Part shown: piece after piece, positions 12,504 through 24,045 of the stretch | Layout of the letters: each line of letters opens with the position of its first letter | Position numbering within the stretch: position 1 is the first letter of the stretch | Assembly: GCA_015680685.1 (NCBI GenBank) | Contig: MNCI01008581.1 | Span: 323,728-385,727 of the forward strand | Direction of reading: 5' to 3' | Origin: Gnetum montanum | Lineage: Eukaryota > Streptophyta > Gnetopsida > Gnetales > Gnetaceae | DNA length: 62,000 bases | The notes under the pieces: generated by a model | Database searches by the model: none | Told to the model about the DNA's origin: nothing | The model's input: only the letters and a program-made list of their open reading frames with translations | Made by a program: the position numbers and the translations under genes

Positions 12504-12542
12504 TTATGAGCCATGATATTGGGGCCACGATATCGCATCTGT

Positions 12543-12562
12543 GATATCGCGTACGCGATATC
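12543..12562. promoter_or_regulatory. Perfect 20-bp U3 palindrome
   Basis: gatatcgcgtacgcgatatc is its own reverse complement. It lies about 50 bp upstream of the LTR TATA box. The 3' LTR has the same site with one change (21604-21623). Related palindromes occur in the LTRs of element 4 and in the solo LTR. A regulatory role is inferred from position and conservation. Confidence 0.6.
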
Positions 12563-12614
12563 AGAGCCTTCCATGCAATATCAAACATCCGATATCGAGG
12601 CCTATCTTTTCATC

Positions 12615-12622
12615 TATAAATA
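12615..12622 (+). promoter_or_regulatory. Element 3 5' LTR TATA box
   Basis: tataaata followed by agaggc is conserved at 21676, 23173, 28096 and 28573 in the related LTRs. Confidence 0.75.
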
Positions 12623-13347
12623 AGAGGCGGGCACACTTGGTTTGGCAATAGTTAGTTCATTAGTCTTAGTCCCTTACCCAAACTCTTGTCTTTTTCCCTT
12701 CTTAGAGTTAGAATTATTTTTAAGTGCTCATAGTAAGATTCATAAAGTGAATGAATCTTTATTCGAGTATTATGTACCTAAGCACACCTTGTGGCTGGAA
12801 ATAAAAATGAACTTTGTGATAAACCTTACAGTATTTAGAATAGATTATTTAATGTTATTTACAATTATTTAATGCTTTCCTTAATTAATGTTCTTGCTCT
12901 CACCCTGTTAACTCTCCCAAGTAAGCACACTCAGTACGACCACTTTGAGCATGCGTGGAACACTTGGTAACCTAGTAACAATTAGTGTTTGGTAACCCTA
13001 GTAGTGTTAAACTGGTTTAGGATGTGTACAGAAAATGGGAATGGATGCTGGTGTTAGGACTAGTTAGAGCATAGTTGATTAGTTAAATTAAATTGGTTAC
13101 TTGATTAGTTCACTTCTCCCTTTGTAGCACCAGGACATAAAACATAAAAATATATAAAAATCATATACCTCAAGTTTATTTAACCATACAATCACGTTAT
13201 ACAAGTAAGCTTGGGAACACAATGATTGACCAACCCGTCTGGGTTTTGTAAAGGTACATAAGCACTTAGTCCTTGGAATTCAATCAGATCATGCGTGTAC
13301 GCTCGTATTCATATGATTGAGCATAGGGATACCTCACCGCTCATCAT

Positions 13348-13365
13348 TGGTGTCATTGCAAGGGA
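13348..13365 (+). promoter_or_regulatory. Element 3 primer-binding site (decayed tRNA-Asp type)
   Basis: One base after the LTR end catca, the sequence tggtgtcattgcaaggga lines up with the 18-base complement of the plant tRNA-Asp 3' end used by Athila-like elements, with about five changes, mostly C-to-T type. It primed minus-strand DNA synthesis in the ancestor. Confidence 0.75.
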
Positions 13366-13484
13366 CTTTGTTGATTGTGTGCTAGCTAGAACTTAGGAAA
13401 TCTTCACATCGTTGGAATAGACCCTTAGGGTTGGTTATCTTACAATTAGTGAAATGAAAAGTATTGCACACTGAATAGACAATT

Positions 13485-15935
13485 ATGTCTCCTTCTTCTT
13501 ACGAGAGTTTTTCACTGCCCAGGTCCGATATAGGCAACAATCAGAGGCATAGTACACATGATAATATGCCAGTCCCTTAATAGTTTTGCATGGTATATGT
13601 TCATCCTGATGAGTATATACCAAACTTTACCTTTATCCTCCATCAGGATGAACAACTGCATTGGCATGATCTAGAAGGTAACATAGTGTTACCTCCCAAT
13701 CACTCAGTCCTGAGCATGCTTTTGTGTGATCTCACATAAATTGATATGCAACACTTATAGGTAGAGTACATTGTGCATGATCATGACTCGAGAGAGTATC
13801 GATCCACAAAGGCACAATGTCAAAGGGATCTACAACAGGAGATATGTCATGAATCCATGAAGGGGAAGTTGTCTCAGAATGTCCCGTATGTCATAAGTGA
13901 AAATGAGGGTGGTGAACCTACCTTAGGAAGTCTCCCACACAATGATGTTTCTCCCATGGACTTTGGTCAAGGGGTTGTGTACCAAAATATTCACTCAACT
14001 ATCCATAACCTGAATTCTGGTACCAACAAACACAAAGGGTTTGAAAAAGGAACATGAACACATGTCAAAGATGAACATTCTAATCGTAACCATGATCGAG
14101 GCCACGACCACCAAAGAGAAGGAAGAAAGCACCATCATGGTGATGGTCCTTCTTCTTCTTCACCTTCATCATCTCCTTCACCCTCTCCTTCAGGATCTGG
14201 ATGCAGTCGCAAGGAAAAAGACCCTGAGAATAATGGTAAGCGAAACAAGAATCATAGACAAAGCAGTTGAGAAAGGGGATAAGGGCATTGTAGAGAAGCT
14301 CATCATGAGAGAAGGGAGAGTAGGGAAAAACATAGGCATCATAGACGCCATAGATAGTACAATCACGATGAACCCCTACTCGCTACCCGAAGTATGCTAG
14401 ATATAACTAAGGTTGTTAGAATCCCAACAAGTCACCAAAAAGATAGTAGGATCAAAAGGTTGGACATGAACAATATCCCATGATTTGAAGGGGGATACAA
14501 TGCTGATCCTCAAAATCATTTGCAAGCATTTCACGATGCATGTGCCTTGCAAAACATAGAAAACGAGTGGCAAAAACTCATCTTGTTTCCATGGACACTA
14601 ATCAAGGAAGTAGAAAGCTAGTACCAGTCCTTAGAATTGAAATCCATTCACTGATGGAGTACCCTATTAGAATTGTTCAATGATAAGTATCAAACATACT
14701 CCTAGGTGTCCAACCTGCGAAAGAAAATCCACAGATGGAAACAAGGAGGACATGAACCCTTGGATGTTGCCATGGGTCAATATTATGTACTATTACATCA
14801 TTGCCTAGGCCATGGTTACTTGCAAAGGGAACAACTATGCCATCTCGTAGATGAGCTTAGGCATGAAACGCGAAGAACCCTTGGGACTTATGCCCAAGGA
14901 AGGTTATATGAGCTTAGGGCCCATCAAGTACAAAGATTGTTGGAGCAATTTGCTAAAGAGGAAGGTGAGTTAAGGAAAAGAGAGAGTGAGGAAGAATATA
15001 ACAAAGATCCTTCCCTCCAAAAGAAGGAAGTTAGATTTTGTAAGGATGAAGAAGAGTCATCACTTAAAGAGATGGTGAATAGGAAAACCTTGCCCATTCA
15101 AAAGCTTGCATCAAAAGTATCGACAAAGGTGGACCAAATGTGGGACTCCCTAGATAATATATTTCAAACAGTTCTCAAAATAGTAGAGGAGTCTAGAGAG
15201 GAAGATAGTGATCGAGAAAGAAGAAAAAATAAAGAAACTAAATATGCACGTAACAAAGGTAAGGGCAAAGTTGCCATCATCGAAGAGGTTGTGGATTCAG
15301 ATACAAACAATGATGATGGATGTGAGATATGAAAATATGACCATCCTAAGGGATGTTTCCCTATAATCTCACATTTTCAGGAGTCTGGGGTGTATGCACT
15401 TAACCCACGATTAAACAGAAGTCAAGCACCTTGAGGGTTACCTTATCCCCAAGGTAACCCAAGGTAGTTCCACCAATCCTTGGTGTATTATCCAAGTGGA
15501 ACTCCACCACAACCAAATGAGCAGTATCAATAATGGTAGCATCCACAATCATGGCGAATGCCACCACCATGTCAATAGTACCCTTACCATCAATCTAACC
15601 TGTATGAATACTACGTGCAATAGCTCATCTCTCCATGTGACTCTCCTAGTCACGTTGCTCCCCATCCTCACTACCAAACCCATGAGTATTATAGAACTCC
15701 TTCTCCTAGGGGATATGTTCCACAAACATACTATCCTTCTCATCTAGCTACATCTCTTCCACCCTTAACTCCATTACCACATGCTCCAGCCATGCAGGGT
15801 GAGCTCCTTGCCCAACCGCAGCAACATAACTCTACAAGGGCTATTAATTCTCAACCTACTATTGGTTCAAACAATTGCACAAAGAAGAGACCTTTCTTTA
15901 GAACCAACAGTCCAACCAAGTCCTTATAGTCACAA
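13485..15935 (+). pseudogene. Element 3 gag (stop-ridden, same frame as pol)
   Basis: The frame starts at ATG 13485 (MSPSSYESFSL). An N-terminal region and a His/Ser-rich linker lead into the retrotransposon gag domain: NHLQAFHDACALQNIENEWQ (about 14513-14570), LELFNDKYQTYS (about 14668-14703) and HEPLDVAMGQYY. A basic, acidic-rich stretch follows to about 15330, with a decayed zinc knuckle at about 15321-15356 (C-E-I-stop-K-Y-D-H-P-K-G-C). The second Cys has become a stop. In-frame stops include 14055, 14268, 14280 and 15330; no frameshift is needed. A proline-rich linker then leads to the protease. Confidence 0.85.
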
Positions 15936-18900
15936 GTGGCTAATTGTCCAAATGCCTCACCATCATACGAAAATTTGGAACTTCCTTTAAACCAAAGGCC
16001 ACATTCAATGCATACAGTCATGTTGACACATGTCATTACCGATTGGATTAAGGCTGGCCATCTTCATAGGAAATTCTCCGATCCTGGGATTCCTCTTATA
16101 TATTTACAAATAATTGGGAATGAGCCATGCAAAGCTCTTTTGGATTTAGGTTTTGGTATCAACTTAATCTATCAAGAAATGTACAAAGCTTGGAACTTAC
16201 CTCCACTAAAAAAGAGTAACATTCATTTAGAGCTGGCTAACCACTCCATCACTGTCCCATTAGGACTAGTGGAGGATATTATTACCATTTTTTGTGAATG
16301 GTCATATCCAGCCGACTTCCTAGTGATTCAAGTCAACAACTGTAAGGGGGACTTCCCAATCATAATGGGAAGAGCATGGCTAAGAACAATTGATGCATGC
16401 CTAGGAATACGTGATCTTTCCCTAGAGATATCAAAGGAAAATACATTGGGAAAGATCGAGAAGAAGAAAGTTCCATGCATCACATACAGTAACATAGAGT
16501 GTAGTTGTGTGCAAAAGTCCTGATTTGTACAATGTTTAACATTTCCTACATACAACCAATGTGCACAAGTAACTAACATACAAAGATTCTTGTATGCAGC
16601 AGCCTCAAGACATGAAGGCACCTAGTGGCTAACAGCTGACCAAGAGAGAAACTCAACTATATGCATGGAACCAACTAAGGATTTGACTTGCACATACATG
16701 GATAGCATAGACACATTAGAGTAAGTCCATTGCCAACTTCCAAGTCTCGACATTGAAAATATCAACTAGGGGAAGTTGGAAATCCATGACAACTTTAAGC
16801 AAGAGCCCCTAGAGTTAAAATTTTTGCTCACCGGTATGGGGTACACATTTCTCAAAAATGGAAAACTAGTAATTATTAATGCTAGGCTTTCTCCTCAACA
16901 AAAAGAGAGACTGCTGAAAATGGTGAACAAATGGTCGAAATCCTTCACTTGATCATATCCCAAATTAACTAGAATAGACCCTAGGATATGCCAACATGGG
17001 ATTTACATTGACCCCTCCATGAAGCTTCGATGATAATCGTAGAGGCGATTGAACCCAAAGCTGAAGCAAGTGGTTAAAGAAGAAATTGAACAACTTCTAA
17101 AAGCTAGGTTCATCTACCCCATTACTGATAGTGAATGGGTTAGTCCATTAGTTATTGTTCCCAAAAATGGAGGCAAATGGAGGGTGTATATAGACTTTAG
17201 GTTACTAAACATGGCAACATTCAAAGACCACTTTCCATTGCCATTCGTCGACTAGGTCTTAGACACCATTGTAGGGCATCGCTACTATAGTTTTTTGGAT
17301 GGATACAATGGATACAACCAAATCCAAATAGCACCAGAAGACCAAGCCAAGACCACATTCACAAGTCCTTGGGGGACATTTGCATACAAACAGATGTCGT
17401 TTAGCTTGTGCAATGCTCTTGCAACATTTCAATGTTTGGTTCTAAATATATTCTAGCAGCAAATAGGAAATGGTGTGGAGGTTTTCATGGACAACTTCTC
17501 CACCTATGAAGAAAACTTTGATCAAGCCTTGGACACACAGGCTATTAATTTAAGGCTCAACTAGCAAAAAATCCATTTAATGGTCCAAGAAGGTGTAGTA
17601 TTAGGGCATAAGATTTCACAAACAAGGATAGAGGTAGACCTCGAAAAGATTAAAGTCATCCAAGGAATCATGCACCAAACTGAAATTGTAAAAGACACAT
17701 GATCATTCCTTGGACACACGGGCTATTATAGAAGATTCATAGAGAAATTTTCAAGGGTTGCAAAACCATTGGTTGAACTAATGAAAAAGGACGTACCTTT
17801 TGAATGGGCTAGAGAATGTGAGTTAGCTTTTCAAACTTTAAAATAGAAGCTTGTAGAAACACCTATTCTACAAGCTCCTAACTAGTCTAAACCATTCCAC
17901 ATCATGACTAATGCGTCCAACTATGTTTTAGGAGCCATACTTACACGGTTAGATGACCAAAAATGCTCTTATTACATCCACTATGCAAGTAGGAGTATTG
18001 TTGGTGCACAACTCAACTACACCACAACGGAAAAGGAATTAATGGTTGTGGTTTTTGCACTAGATAAGTTCAGGCACTATGTATTGGACTACAAGGTATT
18101 TGTACACATAGAGCATAGTGTAATTCAGTTCCTACCAAATAAACCAACGATGAGCCCTCACATCATATGATGGCTTGTAATCCTACAAGAGTTCGATCTT
18201 ACAATGATTGATCATAAAGGCACCGAGAACGTTATTGCTAATCACTTATCTCTGTTAAGATGGAACAACAAAGAGGATGAATATCAAATTTTTGATCACT
18301 TTCTTGATGAATTCCTCTTTGCAAGTGTAGTAAATAATCAATTAACCACGGAAAAAAATTGGTATAGTAGCATTCTTACCTATCTCCTTACACAACAAAA
18401 ACCACAAGAGTTAGATGTTAAAAAGAAACAACAGTTTCTTCACCAAGCCAAGTATTTTATGGAAATCAATGGATAACTTTATAAAGTATGTCATGATGGC
18501 TTGGTTTGATGGTGTGTTCCTGATGTAGATCAATTAAGAGTTCTCCAAGATGCACATGAAGGCCCTTGTGGGGGTCATTATGCTAGGAGATGAGCAATCA
18601 TTAAAATCTTTCTTGTAGGATATTATTGGCCTACATTGTTTCGGGATGCTCATCATTTCATCCAATCTTATGAGCACTGCCAATGTGATGGGGGAATGAC
18701 TACTAGGATGGAGGATCCACAACAATGGATTCAACCTTTAGAGCCCTTCAACATATGGAGAATTGATTTTATGGGGCCTATTACACCAATGTCCAATGGA
18801 AAAGCCTACACTATTGTTGCAGTTTACTATTTCACAAAATGGATAGAAGCAGTCACTGTTACAAATTGTACATCATCTACCACTACACAATTTGTTCAAC

Positions 18901-19709
18901 AACAAATCATTAACAGGTTTGGCATGCCTCGTGCACTTATTTCTGACAATGGCACACATTTTACAAGTGCAACTTTTCGAAAATTGATGCAACACTTAGG
19001 AGTTGAACACAAACTGACTACACCATACCACCCTCAAGCGAATGATCAAGCTAAAGTAACCAATAGAGAGATTATGAAAATATTGACAAGAACCATTAGC
19101 AAATATAGGCAAGACTGGAGCACCAAATTGAACGATGCTCTTTGGGCATACCGCTCCACATGGAAACTCCCTATAGGCTACTCTCCCTATGAGTTAGTGT
19201 ACAAAAGACTCCCAAAGCTTCCTATTCAAGTAGAACTCTGTACACTATCCACAGCATGTGACCTCAACCTTGACCTTAATCTAGCACAAAAAGAATGGTT
19301 AATGAATCTTAACCTGCTAGATGAGAATTGATTAGTCGCCCTGTCATCTAATGAATTGCACAAGGCTTTTAATAAATAATTTCATGACCTAAAAATTAGA
19401 AAAGTTAAGTACCAACCAGGAGATAAGGTTCTTCATTGGAACTCCAAACACGTGCCATAATGCACTAAATTTCAAACGTTGTGGGAAGGACCTTATATTA
19501 TTTATGCAAATTTTTCTTCAGAAGCCATGATTATTTACAAACTTGAGAGCTCAAATAAGAAATTGTTGGCCAACATCCAACAAACCAAACCTTTCCATAA
19601 GCCTAGAATAGCCAGTATCCATACTACCTCTGTTGGTGGACAACCTTGCTCACTATTTTGGATATCCTTCCTCCAACTTAGTCATGGGGGAGATGGCCAC
19701 CAATGCTAA
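15936..19709 (+). pseudogene. Element 3 pol: protease, RT, RNase H, integrase
   Basis: Protease: ALLDLGFGINLIY at about 16131, with Athila-style D-L-G. RT: NPKLKQVVKEEIEQLL at 17052, FLDGYNGYNQIQIAPEDQ at about 17295, and FMDN at about 17487 (second catalytic Asp lost). RNase H: NYTTTEKELMVVVFALDKF at about 18016. Integrase: HEGPCGGH; YEHCQC, where the first Cys of C-x2-C is Tyr; RIDFMGPI at about 18759; SDNGTHFTS at about 18940; and DQAKVTN, where the Glu of D-x35-E is Lys. It ends GGDGHQC-stop at 19707-19709. All parts lie in one frame with gag, broken only by stops such as 16521, 17253 and 18168. Confidence 0.9.
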
Positions 19710-21592
19710 CCATCCTACACCCTCAGCTCTTTTTGTATTTTTTTTTACACATTTTTTTTGTACATCTTTTCAATTTTACATATTTTTGTTTTACACCATC
19801 ATTCACATTCTTACTATTTCTTTTTTTGATTTACTTTCATTCATCATATCATAAGTGCTAATGATGGTGGGTTGGACTATAATAATGTTGATTGCTAATG
19901 TTTGATTTTTACCTTTGATTTTCAATGTTGATACTAAGATATGGTTCTTTTGATAAAACAGGCAATGAGTCCATGTTGTCCATTCATCCATTCAACGATG
20001 TGGTCTCCCTTGGCTTTGGAACTATACTATCCCTTTTTCTAAATAAACTTATTAATGAATTGGTGACTTGGTATTCTTCAAACCAAGGAAGGATTCAATG
20101 GTTAAAAAGGGTGTGACTTCAAGGGGATTCGACACATTTGTGCTAACTATTCCCTTGGGTACCTGGATTCTTTTCATGAGTCTTCTACCATTCCTCTATT
20201 GACCAACTATCAGGAAGTTGAATGAATCTAAATAATTCTTTGCATGGTGTGGTTCTCATGTAAAAAAAATAGTGGGAATTCAAAGCACACCCCTTAAATA
20301 TAATAAAGAAACATGGGCTGCAAACACCGGTTATGGAACTAGAAAGGCATGTTACCCATGCCTGACAGTTCTCTCTATCTAAAGCCCTTTCTCGGTTCGT
20401 GATTTTTTATCTTTCTCTCCTTGGAATGGTGGTAACTTGATGGACGCATTCTTGTTGCTTCATGAGGATGGGTTGGTCAAATGTGTTGATGCAAGGTCAC
20501 TGGATGTGATTGGTGAGTCCAGACTTGAGATGAATTTTATTCAGTCACCTTAACCACATAATACACCAGGGACTTTACATAACCTTGCTCTTGGGATTCC
20601 ATTCCATTTCCTCCTCTCCTTCCATATTTCTTCCCATATTCCATCTCATTGCTAGTTTTATGATTATTCTACGTCTTGGTTGATGCATTGTTAGTCTTCA
20701 GTAAATTTGTGTGGGTAAGTTCTTAACCTTTGTTTCCATATGTCATTCAAAGAGCCTACGGACTCTTTGGTTTGTGAGTCTGTCAAGGCATAAAAGGCAT
20801 GAGCTTGCTTTGGGGAGGACCCACTGGCATTCCTTTTTGGTGCAATTGTTAAGATCTTTCCCTTAAACATTCTTTACAATCAACTATTTCTTGTTTCATC
20901 CCCATCCATGACATCCATTTTATTGGCTTCACCATTGTTATTTCCCTCATCTTCATTGTTCCTTCAATTTTTCTACCCTATCGCTATTGGAGGATCGCTC
21001 TTAGTTGTGGGGGTCCTATCACAAATTTTTCCATTCAATTACCTATCTCACTCCTACACCTTGGGTAGTTATCAGTTAAAAACCTCTAACCCAGTATCTT
21101 CCATACCCACAACCTAGCCAATGCACTTATATCGAGGCAAGGTATCAACTACATTGTGGCTTATCTATCCTTGCTAATTCATGACTATGTTGTATGTGCA
21201 GATGGTGATTACACAAACAATGGATTGGGATAGGAGGAAGCACTCAAGTTGGACTAGAGCTGGAGCATTTATGCAAGGAAAAAGTTTGGTCATGTGGCTA
21301 TGGATGAACAATAGAGTGCACATTTCTAACATTGGTAGCAACACACCTCATTTTCTTTTCTCTCTCTCTTTCTCTTCAAGTTATCAAATGAGGGTTTGGA
21401 TATCATTTGTGTACAGTGTTCACCACAAAGGGCATGAACACCAATGTTGTAATATGTTTGTCAATCCATTCACTGGGCACTTTGATTTTGTTATTCCCTG
21501 TCACTGTCAGTTATCATTTAGTCAATAATCCCATACCTTCCCAATATTTTTTAAGGAACTCAAGGATGAGTTTCCATTTAGTCGTGGGGGTA
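19710..21592 (+). other. Element 3 3' region with polypurine tract
   Basis: A T-rich start is followed by the shared blocks gtgtgacttcaagggg (about 20110) and tttggggaggacccact (20810-20826). An acceptor-like tgtatgtgcag sits immediately before ATG 21202, which opens MVITQTMDW, a remnant of the 3' ORF seen better in element 6. The polypurine tract gtgggggta (about 21584-21592) abuts the LTR. Confidence 0.7.
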
Positions 21593-22411
21593 TGATGAGC
21601 CGCGATATCGCGTACGTGATATCGAAGCCTTCCATGCAATATCAAACATCTGATATTGGGGCCTGTCTTGTCGCCTATAAATAAGAGGTAGGTGCACTTG
21701 CTTTGGCAATAGTTAGTTCATTAGTCTTAGTCCCTTACCCAAACTCTTTCCTTTTTCCATTCTCAAAGTTTGAATTATTTCTGAATGCCTGTAGTAGGAG
21801 TCATAAAGCCAATGGATCTTTATTTGAGCATTGTGTACCTGAGCACACCTTGTGTCCAGAAATAAAAACAAACTTTGTGATAAACCTTGTAGTATTTATA
21901 ATAGCTTATTTAATGTTATTTATAGTTATTTAATGCTTTCCTTAGTTAATTAATGTTCTCTCTCTCATCTTGTTAACTCTCCCAAGTAAGCACACTCAGT
22001 ACGACCACTTCGAGCATGCATGAAACACTTGGTAACCTAGTAATGATTAGCTTTTGGTGACCCCAGTAGTGTTGCACTAGTTTAGGATGTATACAGCAAA
22101 TGGGAACGGATGCTGGTGTTAGGACTAGTTAGAGCATAGTCGATTAGTTAAATTAAATTGGTTACTTGATTAGTTCACTTCTCCCTTTGTAGCACTAGGA
22201 CATAAAACATAAAAATATATAAAAATCATATACCTAAAGTTTACTTAACCATACAATCGCGTTATACAAGTAAGCTTGGGAAGACAATGATTGACAAACC
22301 CGTCTGGGTTCTGTAAAGGTGCATAAGCACTTAGTCCTTGGAATTCAATCGGATTGTGCATGTACGCTTGTATTCATATGATTGAGCATAGGGATACTTC
22401 ATCACTCATCA
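21593..22411 (+). repeat. Element 3 3' LTR (819 bp)
   Basis: It begins tgatgagccgcg and ends ctcatca. It carries the U3 palindrome (21604-21623) and TATA box (21676-21683). It is followed by tttat (22412-22416), the right target-site copy. Confidence 0.9.
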
Positions 22412-22416
22412 TTTAT
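22412..22416 (+). repeat. Target-site duplication (tttat), right copy, element 3
   Basis: Identical to 12499-12503. Sequence of the element 2 LTR resumes after it. Confidence 0.85.
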
Positions 22417-22970
22417 GATAAACCTTACAACACCTTGGCTAGATTCATTATTTTATTTATGCAATTTCATTTAATGCTTCCAATTAATTAAGCTAAAGTA
22501 AGCTCAGATAAGTTAGCTAAGTTAAATAGGAATTAATTAAGCACATAAGTATGACCACTTCGATCATGCACATGATACTTGGTAATCCTAGCAACACTTA
22601 ACGTTTGGTAAGCCACCAGTGTTATATGTGTTCAAGATGTGCACGGAAAGTGGTATTGAATACTTATGTTAGGATAGTTAGTTATTAATTAGCAATTAGA
22701 TTAGTTAAATTGGTTAGTAAATTGAGTTTCAACTTGTTATTAATCATATAAGAATAAAATATAAAATAATAAAAATCATGTGCCCCAATTACAATTTACC
22801 ATACAACTAAGCTTCACAAGTGTAGTTGGGAAGACAATGATTTTCATAGTTAGATTTCACCTCCTAGAACCAACGTACTTAGGAACTTAAGGTCTACAGA
22901 ATTTGACTAGATTGCATGTGAATGCTTGTAATTCGTATGATTGGGCGTAGGCTATACTTGCTGCTCATCA
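22417..22970 (+). repeat. Right part of element 2 3' LTR
   Basis: It resumes with gataaaccttacaac, the R/U5 part of an LTR, and ends gctgctcatca. Together with 12196-12503 it gives an 862-bp LTR like those of element 5. Confidence 0.85.
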
Positions 22971-23077
22971 CTAATTTAATGATCAACCCATATATAGGGG
23001 AGAAATGTAGGTTGATGTTGATAAAAGCATTGTAATGGTTATCTAGCCTAAAGATGTTTGTGGGTGGGGTGGGTGGG
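22971..23077. other. Short spacer between elements 2 and 4
   Basis: It contains no LTR sequence. It is G-rich at its right end, where gtggg (23073-23077) is the left target-site copy of element 4. Confidence 0.6.
23073..23077 (+). repeat. Target-site duplication (gtggg), left copy, element 4
   Basis: Identical to 29676-29680 across the element. The flank is G-rich, which makes the match slightly less specific than usual. Confidence 0.75.
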
Positions 23078-23904
23078 TGATGAGTCATGGTCTTTCAAGC
23101 CCAATTATCGAGGCCATGATATCACATGGGCTACGATATCACGTACATGATATCGCGGCCTACCTCAATTTCTATAAATAAGAGGCAGCTTTCCTTGTTC
23201 TAGGAGTTAGTTCTTAGTTCCTTACCCAAACTCTTGTAGTTTTTCCATTTTAGAGTTAGAATTATTTCCCAGTGTATGCCTGTAGTGTGGTGATTGTAAT
23301 TGTACAACATCCTTATTTAAGTGTGATGTACTTGAACACGCACATGATCGACAATAAAGATCGAGATTACTTCATCATTGCAGCATTCACTTAGATTAAT
23401 TATTTATTTAATTGTTATTTACTTCTTTCCTAGTTAATCTCTTCTCACCCTTAAACTCCTATTAAACGCTAAATGAGTATGACTTGATTACAAGCATTTA
23501 AATGTGACTACTTGGTAACCTAGTGGCGTACCTAGGATCTGCACTTGGTAATCCCAGTGGTAGTTGTGCACGAAGTCCAAGATGTGTACAGATAATCAAG
23601 GAACATATGCTCATCGTACTTAGGCTAGCTAGATTCTCTCTCATCCTTTCTCTCTTAGCTTGGTCAATATTACTTTCCATTGCCTTCAGGAGTAGCATTA
23701 GGTTAGAAACCACATCATACACCGCACTCTGGACTAAACCATACGTGACAAAGCTAATACTAGTCCAGGTGGAAAGACAGTGAACTACGACCTAACGCTA
23801 ACTGTCTAGATACCACAACTAGTCCATTTGCCGAGTTCAACCGAATCACGCATGTAACGCTCGTATTTGTATGGTTGAGTGTAGGGGTACCTCACCACTC
23901 ATCA
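23078..23904 (+). repeat. Element 4 5' LTR (827 bp)
   Basis: It runs from tgatgagtcatgg to ctcatca. U3 has GATATC palindromes (about 23138-23159) and tataaata at 23173-23180. It matches 28001-28441 plus 29291-29675. Confidence 0.92.
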
Positions 23905-23905
23905 T

Positions 23906-23923
23906 TGGCACCGTTGTCGGGGA
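23906..23923 (+). promoter_or_regulatory. Element 4 primer-binding site (tRNA-Asp)
   Basis: tggcaccgttgtcgggga differs by only two C-to-T-type changes from the complement of the plant tRNA-Asp 3' end. It lies one base after the LTR end. Confidence 0.88.
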
Positions 23924-24045
23924 CAGTGCTAGTTATCTAGATTAGTTATATCATACAAGGTCGTTGTATAGGAATTAACGATATATCTTTTAGAAAGAAA
24001 TAATTATAAAAATTCACATATAAATTCACACACAATTACACAACC

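Larger units (their letters stand above)
12504..13346 (+). repeat. Element 3 5' LTR (843 bp)
   Basis: It starts ttatgagcc, where the 3' LTR has tgatgagcc, so the terminal TG has mutated to TT. It ends ctcatca before the primer site. U3 holds the palindrome at 12543-12562 and tataaata at 12615-12622. The copy matches 21593-22411 throughout, with point changes and a short U3 deletion in the 3' copy. Confidence 0.9.
12504..22411 (+). mobile_element. Element 3: full-length Athila-like Ty3/gypsy retrotransposon
   Basis: The order is 5' LTR (12504-13346), tRNA-Asp-type primer site, gag, protease, RT, RNase H, integrase, 3' region with polypurine tract, and 3' LTR (21593-22411), flanked by tttat on both sides. 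Protease with D-L-G, RT with FLDGYNGYNQI and F-M-D box, and the integrase type resemble the Athila lineage. The element is 9,908 bp and inserted into the 3' LTR of element 2. All coding frames are broken by stops, and the RT box reads FMDN, so it is not autonomous now. Confidence 0.9.
8240..22970 (+). mobile_element. Element 2: 5'-truncated Athila-like element, split by nested element 3
   Basis: The left part (about 8240-12195) holds the C-terminal RT, RNase H, integrase and the 3' untranslated region. The 3' LTR is in two pieces, 12196-12503 and 22417-22970, separated by element 3. The two pieces add up to 862 bp, matching the 865-866 bp LTRs of element 5, and they rejoin in the correct order. 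The 5' LTR, gag, protease and most of RT are lost at the junction with element 1. Confidence 0.85.

Noticed and set aside
12196-13346. A single 1,151-bp LTR from tgatgaatcat to ctcatca.
   Set aside because: The first 308 bases belong to the element 2/element 5 LTR family and the rest to the element 3 family; tttat marks the insertion point between them.
14041-14400. 119-codon ORF overlapping the element 3 gag.
   Set aside because: It is in another frame than the continuous gag-pol frame and is rich in the His/Ser-coding linker repeats; a shadow.
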